From assembly GCF_010093125.1 (NCBI RefSeq), contig NZ_NMZQ01000014.1, forward strand, positions 1 through 64,000: a stretch of DNA of 64,000 nucleotides, given 5' to 3'. This document shows, piece by piece, positions 35,258 to 43,468 of this stretch. A program made the position numbers and the translations under genes. The stretch is from Veillonella sp. R32 (GTDB lineage: Bacteria; Bacillota; Negativicutes; Veillonellales; Veillonellaceae). The notes beneath the pieces are model-generated. The model did not search any database and had not been told where the DNA came from. It saw only the letters and a list, made by a program, of their open reading frames with translations. Numbering within the stretch: the first letter of the stretch is position 1; every line of letters begins with the position of its first letter.

Positions 35258-35274
35258 TCTATTCACTATCCTTT

Positions 35275-36261
35275 TTATGCTTTATAGCCATTAGGATGGC
35301 CTTGATGCCATTGCCAAGCATCTTTAATAACTTGAGTTACATCGCTGTGCACCGGCTTCCACCCCAGTACAGTTTGAGCTTTTTCAGAAGAAGCAATCAA
35401 AGTACCTGGATCCCCGGCACGGCGTTCCCCAATAGCCACTGGAAAATCTACACCGGTAACCGTTTTAGTAGCGTCTACAATTTCTTTTACACTAAAACCA
35501 TTACCAGAACCTAAATTAAAGTAATTAGATGCACCGCCATCGCGCAAATATTCCATACTCAAAATGTGAGCTGAAGCCAAGTCATTCACATGAATATAAT
35601 CACGTACACAAGTGCCATCAGCGGTGTCATAATCAGTGCCAAAAATCGTAATATTAGGGCGTTTCCCTAAAGCTGCTTCCAAAATAAGTGGAATTAAATG
35701 CGTTTCTGGTGTATGATCTTCACCAATTTCTCCACTACTATCAGCCCCAGCAGCATTAAAATAGCGCAAAGCTACATAACGCAAACCATAAATCTGGCTA
35801 TAATCTTGTAGCATTTGTTCAATCATAAGCTTTGTACGGCCATATACATTAGTAGGTGCTAAACGAGCATCTTCTTTAATAGGCACCACTTCTGGTTCAC
35901 CATAGACAGCGGCCGTAGAAGAAAAGACAAAATATTTTACCCCTGCTTGACGAACAGATTCAATAAGATGGAAGGAGCCTACTACATTATTTTCATAATA
36001 AATCATAGGATTCGTCATAGATTCCCCTACTTGGGAGTGGGCGGCAAAATGCATAACCCCATCAATTTGTTTTTCTTTTAACAACTTAACTAAAGCTGGG
36101 TCAGCAATATCCATATTAATAAACTCAACTCCAGCTGGTAACGATTCTACATGTCCTCGCGATAAATTGTCTAACACAATGGGCGTATGACCTGCTTTTT
36201 GTAACGCTCTTACTGTATGACTACCGATATAACCGGCCCCGCCAGTGACCAAAATATTCAT
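35275..36261 (-). CDS. galE: UDP-glucose 4-epimerase
   Basis: NAD-dependent short-chain epimerase that interconverts UDP-glucose and UDP-galactose. The 328-aa protein has GGAGYIGSHTV at the N-terminus, FSSTAAVYGEP with the catalytic Ser/Thr, and YGRTKLMIEQ with the YxxxK pair. The DRGHVESL-like loop (NLSRGHVESLP) and VRDYIHVNDLA are GalE signatures. AGGAGG precedes the ATG. It lies between pgi and the PilP/GspC-like gene, and probably supplies sugar nucleotides for lipopolysaccharide or other surface polymers. Confidence 0.92.
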   Translation of the reverse strand: MNILVTGGAGYIGSHTVRALQKAGHTPIVLDNLSRGHVESLPAGVEFINMDIADPALVKLLKEKQIDGVMHFAAHSQVGESMTNPMIYYENNVVGSFHLIESVRQAGVKYFVFSSTAAVYGEPEVVPIKEDARLAPTNVYGRTKLMIEQMLQDYSQIYGLRYVALRYFNAAGADSSGEIGEDHTPETHLIPLILEAALGKRPNITIFGTDYDTADGTCVRDYIHVNDLASAHILSMEYLRDGGASNYFNLGSGNGFSVKEIVDATKTVTGVDFPVAIGERRAGDPGTLIASSEKAQTVLGWKPVHSDVTQVIKDAWQWHQGHPNGYKA

Positions 36262-36300
36262 AACAACGCCTCCTACAACACATCCACTGAATCACTTTGC

Positions 36301-37743
36301 CTATACTTCTTCAACTTGCTGTTCCGCTAATTTAGGTCCTAATAATTTTTTATACACTTCAACGCCAGGTTGGTCAAAAGCATCTACCCCAGCTAATTGT
36401 CCTTCATAGAAGATAGACCAGCAAAGCATAAACATAAACTCGCCTAAATGATACGCTGATAAGGTTGGCAATTCAAAAGTAATATTAAAACGTTCATCCC
36501 CAGTTAATGCTTCGCTATTAGCCTCTAAGGCAGTATTTAAAATTACGCCTAAATCAAGACCGCTAAAAGCTTTTAATGGCTCATACGCATCATACATATG
36601 AGGCACAATTGCTTTAGTTTCCCAATCCTTAACCTTCACAAAAGTAACAATCTTATTAAGTCGTCCTTCTTGATGTTCTTGAGTCTGAGCATGCATATCC
36701 GTAGTACCTACAGCAACCACTGGGGTACGACCATAACGGCCCTTCGTCTTACTCTGCTTCTTGCCTAATGATTCAGCTAATAACTGTACATACCATTCAG
36801 CCAAGGATTTCAAGGAGTCACCATAAGGCATCATAATTTCAATAATGCGGCCATATTTTTCAGAGCCTACATATTTCAAAATAGCATTGAGTAAAGCTGG
36901 ATTTTTTAGCATATCACCACTTTGACAAGCTTCATCCATAGCTTTAGCACCGGCTAAAAAGGCGCGAATATCAAAACCAATAACAGCGCCAATAATAAGG
37001 CCTACTTCAGTAAAAACTGAGAAACGACCACCTACACCATCAGGTACAGCAAACATCGGCCAGCCCTGTTGAACGGCCAATTTATGAAGCAAAGTTTCCT
37101 TTTCATCTGTGCGCGGATCCGTAACTGCAACCACTTCGACCTTAATACCAGCCGCCAATAGAGCCTCTTGTACCACCATAAAATTGGACATAGGCTCAAT
37201 CGTCGAACCAGATTTTGAAATCAAGATAAGCATAACTGTAAAGTCTTTGCCTTTTTGAGCCGCACTACGCTTCAAGGTAGCAATTAATTCATTCGTGCGC
37301 AATGGATCCACATTGTTACCACTAAAATACAATTGAGGATAACCATTGCGTTCAGCCGCTGTTTTCTGATTCCAAAACTCGCCACAATGAACATCAAATA
37401 AAACTTTGCCCCCTAAATAAGAGCCACCAATACCAAAGCTTACAACGGCATCTACCGCCGCTTTGGCATGTTGGCCTAAATCGGTTAACCGTTGCAAAAC
37501 GGCTTCATTGTTTAAATTACCATCTTCAATGTATGGCAATTGAGGAAACAAGACAGCTTCAGGTGCTCCATCTTTAGATAAATGACCATCCACTATACCT
37601 GTTAAACGAACTCTAGTAGCCGCCTTTACAGCATTGGCAATTAAATCAAAATGCGTATGTACATCTGCTTCAGTAACACCCCAAGCAGTAAACAAATTAG
37701 TATAATCAAATGTAAAACCTGATGGCAGGATGATTTTCTTCAT
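36301..37743 (-). CDS. pgi: Glucose-6-phosphate isomerase
   Basis: Interconverts glucose-6-phosphate and fructose-6-phosphate. At 480 aa it is the shorter form common in Firmicutes. Substrate-loop motifs are visible: SFGIGGSYLGGKVLFD, ILISKSGSTIEP, and GGRFSVFTEVG; the later EHQEGR segment is also conserved. GGAGGG precedes the ATG. Veillonella are known for not fermenting sugars, so in such an organism this enzyme would act in gluconeogenesis to feed cell-wall and surface polysaccharide precursors, in line with galE downstream. Confidence 0.95.
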   Translation of the reverse strand: MKKIILPSGFTFDYTNLFTAWGVTEADVHTHFDLIANAVKAATRVRLTGIVDGHLSKDGAPEAVLFPQLPYIEDGNLNNEAVLQRLTDLGQHAKAAVDAVVSFGIGGSYLGGKVLFDVHCGEFWNQKTAAERNGYPQLYFSGNNVDPLRTNELIATLKRSAAQKGKDFTVMLILISKSGSTIEPMSNFMVVQEALLAAGIKVEVVAVTDPRTDEKETLLHKLAVQQGWPMFAVPDGVGGRFSVFTEVGLIIGAVIGFDIRAFLAGAKAMDEACQSGDMLKNPALLNAILKYVGSEKYGRIIEIMMPYGDSLKSLAEWYVQLLAESLGKKQSKTKGRYGRTPVVAVGTTDMHAQTQEHQEGRLNKIVTFVKVKDWETKAIVPHMYDAYEPLKAFSGLDLGVILNTALEANSEALTGDERFNITFELPTLSAYHLGEFMFMLCWSIFYEGQLAGVDAFDQPGVEVYKKLLGPKLAEQQVEEV

Positions 37744-37832
37744 TCTGACCCCTCCTTTAATTCACTTCTCTTATTGTACCGTGCTACTTCAGTAGACGCA
37801 ATAGTTAACGAGTCATGAATTATACATTATTT

Positions 37833-38558
37833 TCATAAATCAATCACTTTTGACGTGCCTGCCTTAGCTAACGCATCAGCTTTTTCATTATAAACAACAC
37901 CTGTATGAGCTGCCACTTTATGAAATACCGTCTTCACTTGACGACGGCTATTAAGCGTAAATTCAGCATACGCTTTCGTCAATGGATTATTGGCTTTCCA
38001 ACGACCAGTAGCCCACATTTCAATCCCCATATAGTCATAATAAATATGAACTTCTTTTATCTGTTTAGCAATAGCCGTCTTAATAACGTGCATAGCCCCT
38101 AATAATTCACCAGCTACGTTCCAGTAAGCAGTATACATTTCCTTATCCGTACCAAAAGAAAACGTTTCTTCTTGCCCTTCATAAAACATAATGCCACCAG
38201 AGCCTACTACATTACGTGTTTTATCAAAACTACCATCAATATATGCCAACATACAATCTGGTCCTAAATCCGCTAAAATAGATTCTGCCGTTACCACTGG
38301 TGTTGGTGCTGGTGCCACAACTTTTTTACGGCGTGGCGATCTACGCTGGGAGGCTTTAGCTGTTTCTAAATACTCCGCCATAGACATTCCTTTAATAGGA
38401 GCTACTTCATCAGCAATAAATTCCTCCGCTTCTTGCCTAGACGTAAATGATTTATAAATAGCGCCCCCATATCCTTTAACTTGTCTTTCACAAGCAGCCC
38501 ATGAATCAAAAATCCCCCGTACTCGCCCTTCTCTTACGGCATAATATTTTTTACCCAT
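37833..38558 (-). CDS. rnhA: Ribonuclease H type I with N-terminal hybrid-binding domain
   Basis: Cleaves the RNA of RNA-DNA hybrids. Residues 1-48 (KKYYAVREGRVRGIF, then GYGGAIYKSFTSRQEAEEFI) form the hybrid-binding/viroplasmin-like domain seen in eukaryotic RNase H1 and some bacteria. After a basic linker (RRSPRRKK) comes the catalytic domain with the DEDD acidic residues in AYIDGSFD, NVAGELLGAM, IYYDYMGIE and NEKADALAKA. GGAG precedes the ATG. It is flanked by pgi and ybaK. Confidence 0.92.
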   Translation of the reverse strand: MGKKYYAVREGRVRGIFDSWAACERQVKGYGGAIYKSFTSRQEAEEFIADEVAPIKGMSMAEYLETAKASQRRSPRRKKVVAPAPTPVVTAESILADLGPDCMLAYIDGSFDKTRNVVGSGGIMFYEGQEETFSFGTDKEMYTAYWNVAGELLGAMHVIKTAIAKQIKEVHIYYDYMGIEMWATGRWKANNPLTKAYAEFTLNSRRQVKTVFHKVAAHTGVVYNEKADALAKAGTSKVIDL

Positions 38559-38693
38559 ACAAACTCCTTATAATTAGACTGAATACATCCCTTTAATTAA
38601 CATATAATATACCTATCCTAATCTATCCTAATACCATACCATCTAACTATAAAATAAAAATTAAAGACCCCTCTAATATCTTCATAATTTGCC

Positions 38694-39182
38694 CTATTTC
38701 ATAGTTAATGGTTCAAAATGTGCGGCTACCACCGCTTGTAAATCCTGAGGATTTACTTTAATTTGCATCCCTCTTAGGCCAGCGCTGACATAAATTTCTG
38801 TATAACTAGCCATCGTTGCATCAAAATAAGTTGGAAATAGTTTTTTCATACCCACTGGTGAACAACCGCCGCGTAAATACCCCGTTAACCCCAATAAATC
38901 TTTAACGGCAATAAGCTCTACTGATTTATTACCACTAACACGGGCGGCTTGTTTTAAATCTAACTCGGCAGCTACAGGAATACAAAATACGACCGGTCCT
39001 GTCACATTGCCACGGCCCACTAGAGTCTTAAATACTTGTGCCTCTGGCAAATGTAATTCCTCAGCTACATGAACACCAGCACCTCGGCCTTCTTCCCATT
39101 CATAAGCAAGTACTTCATAACTGATTTTTTGCGTGTCTAACATACGCATAGCATTTGTTTTTTTATGGTCTTTCTTACTCAC
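38694..39182 (-). CDS. ybaK: Cys-tRNA(Pro)/Cys-tRNA(Cys) deacylase, YbaK/EbsC type
   Basis: Trans-acting editing enzyme that hydrolyses cysteine wrongly attached to tRNA(Pro). The 162-aa protein has the INS-domain fold signatures: VFKTLVGRG with the key lysine, FCIPVAAELDLKQAA, and GYLRGGCSPVGMKK. The start is GTG at 39182 with AAGGA nine bases upstream. It is a stand-alone gene by spacing; AT-rich gaps lie on both sides. Confidence 0.93.
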   Translation of the reverse strand: MSKKDHKKTNAMRMLDTQKISYEVLAYEWEEGRGAGVHVAEELHLPEAQVFKTLVGRGNVTGPVVFCIPVAAELDLKQAARVSGNKSVELIAVKDLLGLTGYLRGGCSPVGMKKLFPTYFDATMASYTEIYVSAGLRGMQIKVNPQDLQAVVAAHFEPLTMK

Positions 39183-39284
39183 ACTTATCGTTCCTTTTAT
39201 ATTTTACTACAATTATCCCAAAATCTACTATATTTTATTATAAAAATTAATTGATAACCTATTTAATCTTCATTTTAAAGGTAA

Positions 39285-40283
39285 TCATTTATTCAAAATT
39301 TTATTAATATTCTTCAATTCAATACGTAAAGTACCATCTGGATTAGTTACAATCTCGATAAATTCGCTATTTTGCATATATTCAACGGGAAAGCTAACTT
39401 CAATCCCCGTATCAGTTTTAATTTTATGTTTTTCCCCTACTTTAGTAGCAAATTCACGGTTGACAGGTAAGGGCCGTAACATATCTTGTTCTGCAAGAGC
39501 TTTTTTAGCTGCTTCCTTCTGCTGTGGCTGATTAGCAAAGACTGTATCCACAATCGTTTCTGGATTTAACGTATCTGATACTTCTGCATTTTTCGAAATC
39601 ATAGAACGAACTTTTGCCAGTTCTTCTACACCATCTCCTTCATGAGCCTTTGCTACTTTATCTACAATGCGGCGCACTTTAGACACCGTATCACGGGACG
39701 ATGGATTAGTGCCAATCTGTAGTACTTTATCGCCTAAGATATACACGACTTCACCATCATACTCGCCTTTAGGTTCAAATAAGCGAACGGAAAAGTCCTC
39801 TAAATTAATGGCGCAAAAAGAACGTAATTTCTGCGTAGGACTTGGCAATACTGCTCGGTTAGGAATCAACTCCGTAGTCAAGGTGCCGTCTTCTTCATTA
39901 AATAATTGATGGGTATACGCATCATGAGCTTGACAAAGTAAAATACAAAGATATGAATTATTATCAGCTGCTTCACAAATAATCGTATCGATAATAACAG
40001 GGTCTGTAGCTTGTTTCATAAAATTAAACAAACGCTCCCCTATATCTTTGCCTAAAGTAACTAAGTCTGTAGTGCCATCCTTATATTGCTGTAAGGCCTG
40101 CCCTAATTGACTGGTTTCATTCAAATAACCGGTGCGCAAGCCAGGGTCTTTAATTCCCTTTGTCACATGGGCACTCACATAATCCTGTAAAGCCTCTTCG
40201 CCCATATTGAGTTCGTTTTCAGAATAAACAGCTAAGGACGAAGAAAAATCTAATATTTGTAATACTGCTCGATTGATTTGCAT
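39285..40283 (-). CDS. Nucleoid-associated protein, NdpA/YejK-like
   Basis: A 332-aa protein of the NA37/NdpA family. The N-terminus has the family pattern INRAVLQILDF followed by EEALQDYVSAHV, and the end has YMQNSEFIEIVTNPDGTLRIELKNI. E. coli YejK is a nucleoid-associated protein; Gram-positive members are poorly studied, so the role in DNA binding is assumed from the family. AAGGAG precedes the ATG, and a strong terminator at 40306-40347 separates it from the next gene upstream. Confidence 0.85.
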   Translation of the reverse strand: MQINRAVLQILDFSSSLAVYSENELNMGEEALQDYVSAHVTKGIKDPGLRTGYLNETSQLGQALQQYKDGTTDLVTLGKDIGERLFNFMKQATDPVIIDTIICEAADNNSYLCILLCQAHDAYTHQLFNEEDGTLTTELIPNRAVLPSPTQKLRSFCAINLEDFSVRLFEPKGEYDGEVVYILGDKVLQIGTNPSSRDTVSKVRRIVDKVAKAHEGDGVEELAKVRSMISKNAEVSDTLNPETIVDTVFANQPQQKEAAKKALAEQDMLRPLPVNREFATKVGEKHKIKTDTGIEVSFPVEYMQNSEFIEIVTNPDGTLRIELKNINKILNK

Positions 40284-40305
40284 AGTCGCTCCTTAAACGG
40301 ATAAA

Positions 40306-40347
40306 AAGTGCCTTGTTTAGCATAGCTCTATGCCAAACAAGACACTT
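40306..40347 (-). terminator. Intrinsic terminator after the rubredoxin-DUF2231 gene
   Basis: A 20-bp stem with two mismatches (40306-40325 and 40328-40347) is followed on the minus strand by CTTTTTATCC. It separates the rubredoxin-DUF2231 gene from the nucleoid-protein gene. Confidence 0.85.
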
Positions 40348-40443
40348 CAATAAGTTGTAATATAATCTTCCTAAGTGGAAGAATTTGTAGAAACTGAAAA
40401 GACTTACCTTAGTGTGCTACTAATATTATATCACACTCTAAGA

Positions 40444-41043
40444 TTAACCTTGTACGTAAGGGCCAAATAAACCAGCAAATAAGTGAGACCCTTTTTTACC
40501 TAAAATAGCAGCTGACACGGAAGCTAAAACACCTAATACAGCAATAATCAACGCATTGCCTGCATGAACTGTATAGGCATAGGCCACATAGGCTTGAATC
40601 ACAGTAAGTATAAAGTATACAACACTTAAGTAAATTTTAAACTTCAACACAGGCGCTGTTGTTGTTTTATAACGAAGTTTACCACCAATATAACCAGAAA
40701 TGCCACCAATAAGTACTAATAAAGGCATTACTAAGCATACCATCATAGCAAAATCAAATAAACGATAGCTTAAAGTATAAGGTACTAATAAGCCTAAAAT
40801 TGGCAAACCTACAGTCAAAGCGGAACCAGCAATTGGGAAATGTACCGCAATTGGATGTAAATGTAAGTCTAATAAACGTTTACGCGTAGGGTTCAATTTG
40901 CGTGGTGTATATTCAGCCCAAACTGTTTTTGGGAACCCACAAGCTGGGCATGGTTGATCTGCTTTATCAGCCGTTTCAATATAGCCACATACACGACAAA
41001 TAATATACTGAATCTTTTTTTCTTCTTGTTTTTTTGTTTCCAT
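40444..41043 (-). CDS. Rubredoxin-like domain fused to a four-helix membrane domain (DUF2231-like)
   Basis: A 199-aa protein. Residues 11-40 hold a compact metal site, C16-x2-C19 and C32-x2-C35, with the short spacing of the rubredoxin domain found at the end of rubrerythrins. After a basic linker the rest is membrane: LHPIAVHFPIAGSA begins the first of about four spans, and the HPxxVHFP motif is typical of DUF2231 membrane proteins. This suggests electron transfer at the membrane, perhaps to peroxide or oxygen, or to haem bound by the histidines; the reaction is unknown. AAGGAG precedes the ATG. It is a single gene with its own terminator. Confidence 0.75.
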   Translation of the reverse strand: METKKQEEKKIQYIICRVCGYIETADKADQPCPACGFPKTVWAEYTPRKLNPTRKRLLDLHLHPIAVHFPIAGSALTVGLPILGLLVPYTLSYRLFDFAMMVCLVMPLLVLIGGISGYIGGKLRYKTTTAPVLKFKIYLSVVYFILTVIQAYVAYAYTVHAGNALIIAVLGVLASVSAAILGKKGSHLFAGLFGPYVQG

Positions 41044-41127
41044 GTCAAACTCCTTAAAATAATTACCCTTGCACTTATTATTTCATATTTTATTTCAGTA
41101 AAGAATTTTAAATTATGTACCTTACAT

Positions 41128-42048
41128 CTATAATTTAGTATCGAAATAATGATACGTGTTGGCTAGGCCTGTTGTCAAATTAATTTTAGGCGAATAATTT
41201 AACTCAGTCATCATTTTTTTTGTACTTAACAAGGAATGTTTTATATCACCAGCTCGTTCAGCCTCATACTGCACTTTAAAATCATGTCCCACAATGGTCT
41301 TAAAGTGAGCTACTAATTCATTTAAAGATGTACCTACTTCGGTACTTACATTGATAACCCCTACTAAATCAGGTTTATCTAACGCTGCCAAATTAGCGGC
41401 TACTACATCATCTACATAAACAAAGTCTCGTGTTTGTTCACCATCACCAAAAATTGTAATATCCTGTTGTTTTTGCAAGCGTTCACAAAAAATACTAATT
41501 ACCCCGCCTTCGCCACCATTACCTTGGCGAGGCCCATATACATTGGCATACCGGAAACAAATGTAAGGCAAGCCAAACGCTTCATAGTAAAGGCGTAAAT
41601 AACTTTCAGTCGTCAATTTAGTAAGCCCATAAAAAGAAGATGGGTGACCTACCATCGTTTCTGTCAATGGCAACGTTGCTAAATCACCATATACAGCAGC
41701 GGACGAAGGCATAATAATTTTAGCCACCCCTACTTGTCGACATACATTGAGCACATTAATAAGGCCCATCAGATTGACATCACAATCAAAAGCAGGGTTT
41801 TCCATAGACGTAGGTACCATTGTTTGGGCCGCCTCGTGAAACACATAGGTAGGCTTAAATTCATCTAATACGGTTCCCAATCCATCATCCCGAATATCCA
41901 TTTCCACAAACTGTGCCTTAGGATTAACAAATTCACGACAACCAGTACTTAAATTGTCAATCACCAATACCGTATGACCTTGTTCAATGAGTCGATCCAC
42001 TAGGTGTGAGCCAATAAAGCCAGCCCCACCAGTTACACATATATTCAT
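41128..42048 (-). CDS. NAD-dependent sugar-nucleotide epimerase
   Basis: A 306-aa extended short-chain dehydrogenase/reductase: GGAGFIGSHLVDRL at the N-terminus, MPSSAAVYGD with the catalytic Ser, YGLTKLTTES with YxxxK, and YANVYGPRQGNGGEGGV, common in UDP-glucose/GlcNAc 4-epimerases. It differs clearly from galE at 35275, so the substrate may be another UDP-sugar. ATG 42048 has AGGAGG 9 bases upstream and overlaps no gene; the frame opens further into brnQ. It follows brnQ closely, but the functional link between the two is not obvious. Confidence 0.88.
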   Translation of the reverse strand: MNICVTGGAGFIGSHLVDRLIEQGHTVLVIDNLSTGCREFVNPKAQFVEMDIRDDGLGTVLDEFKPTYVFHEAAQTMVPTSMENPAFDCDVNLMGLINVLNVCRQVGVAKIIMPSSAAVYGDLATLPLTETMVGHPSSFYGLTKLTTESYLRLYYEAFGLPYICFRYANVYGPRQGNGGEGGVISIFCERLQKQQDITIFGDGEQTRDFVYVDDVVAANLAALDKPDLVGVINVSTEVGTSLNELVAHFKTIVGHDFKVQYEAERAGDIKHSLLSTKKMMTELNYSPKINLTTGLANTYHYFDTKL

Positions 42049-42064
42049 ACGTCTATGCCTCCTG

Positions 42065-43417
42065 TTAAGCAATCGTTTCAGATTTTTTCACAGCAATATA
42101 TAAAAGTCCTAACACAAAACCAATAGCCGATGGTACTATCCATCCCATGCCGAGGTCAAAGAAAGGTAACATTTTATATAATTGCAAGGTACTTTGTACA
42201 AAACTTTGTTGCCCTAAAAACGACGGCAATGTATTCAAAGCATCGCCAATAGCCGCTAATAAAGCAAACACAGTCATACTTAAATATACAGCTTGACGCC
42301 CTTTAAAAATAGGGGCCAAGAATGTTAATAAAATAATAGTTATCGTCAACGGATACAATAACATTAAAATAGGAATAGCTAATGAAATAATTTGTGTCAA
42401 CCCTACATTCCCAATTAAAAAGGATATAAGAGCAAATGTATAAGCATACTTCTTATAACTAATAGAATTTGGGAATAATTCGGCAAAGGTTTCAGAACAA
42501 GCACAAATTAAACCAACCGCCGTTTTTAGACAAGCTAAGGTAACTATAATAGCTAATAAAACAGCGCCAATAGAGCCAAAGTAATATTGGGCAATCTGAG
42601 CTAATGCAATACCTCCATTAGCAGACAATGGCAATACCCCTAGACTCGAAGCCCCTACATAGGCTAAGAAAGCATAAATAATAACCATTAAAATAACAGT
42701 TACAAACCCCGCTTTTACCATGCCAACAGCAATATCTTTAGGCTCTTTAACTCCCACTTCTTGCATAGCCCGAATAACAATAATACCAAAAGCCAACGCT
42801 GCTAGGGCATCCATCGTGTTATACCCTTCAGTAAAACCTTTAAAAAATGGCATTGTAGTATAATCACCACTAATAGGTGCTGTATGAATAGATCCCATTG
42901 GTGATAATAAGGCTACGACTAACAAAATTGCTAAAAATATCAAAAATAAAGGATTTAAAATTTTACCAATATACGTCATTAGCTTGCCTGGGTTCATAGA
43001 GAAAAACAAAGCTAATACAAAGAATACTAAAGTAAAAGTAGCTAAAGCTATAGTTTGTACTTCATCGCCAATATACGGTGCTAACCCAATTTGATAGGAT
43101 ACGGTAGCCGTACGTGGCAAAGCAAAAGCAGGCCCAATTGTTAAATATAATAACACCGTAAATAACTTAGCGTAAGTAGGATGAATTCGCGTAGCTAAAT
43201 CATATAGGCCACTACTGCGGGAAATACCAATAGCCACCACCCCTAAAAAGGGCAACCCAATAGCCGTAATTAGAAAACCTAAGGTGGCGGGCCATACATC
43301 AGCACCCGCTTCCTGCCCCATGTGAACAGGGAAAATAAGATTGCCAGCTCCAAAGAACATACCAAATAGCATAGAGCCAATAACAATGGCTGAACTTAAT
43401 GATAATTTACCCTTCAA
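42065..43417 (-). CDS. brnQ: Branched-chain amino acid transporter, BrnQ/LIVCS family
   Basis: A 450-aa, roughly twelve-span carrier that imports leucine, isoleucine and valine with Na+ or H+. The start GSMLFGMFFGAGNLIFPVH is the LIVCS signature, as is EGYNTMDALAALAFGIIV further on. It starts with TTG at 43417: GGAGG lies 8 bases upstream and no ATG or GTG is suitably placed. A 7-bp hairpin (43439-43455) without a U-tract is found before it, next to the uvrC end. Confidence 0.93.
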   Translation of the reverse strand: MKGKLSLSSAIVIGSMLFGMFFGAGNLIFPVHMGQEAGADVWPATLGFLITAIGLPFLGVVAIGISRSSGLYDLATRIHPTYAKLFTVLLYLTIGPAFALPRTATVSYQIGLAPYIGDEVQTIALATFTLVFFVLALFFSMNPGKLMTYIGKILNPLFLIFLAILLVVALLSPMGSIHTAPISGDYTTMPFFKGFTEGYNTMDALAALAFGIIVIRAMQEVGVKEPKDIAVGMVKAGFVTVILMVIIYAFLAYVGASSLGVLPLSANGGIALAQIAQYYFGSIGAVLLAIIVTLACLKTAVGLICACSETFAELFPNSISYKKYAYTFALISFLIGNVGLTQIISLAIPILMLLYPLTITIILLTFLAPIFKGRQAVYLSMTVFALLAAIGDALNTLPSFLGQQSFVQSTLQLYKMLPFFDLGMGWIVPSAIGFVLGLLYIAVKKSETIA

Positions 43418-43468
43418 AACAAAAACCTCCCAAATACCAGCCTTTATTAAAGGCTATGACTAAACTAA

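Noticed and set aside
43439-43455. Hairpin between brnQ and uvrC as a terminator
   Set aside because: The 7-bp stem has no U-run on the minus strand and lies downstream of uvrC without other support; mentioned only in the brnQ entry.
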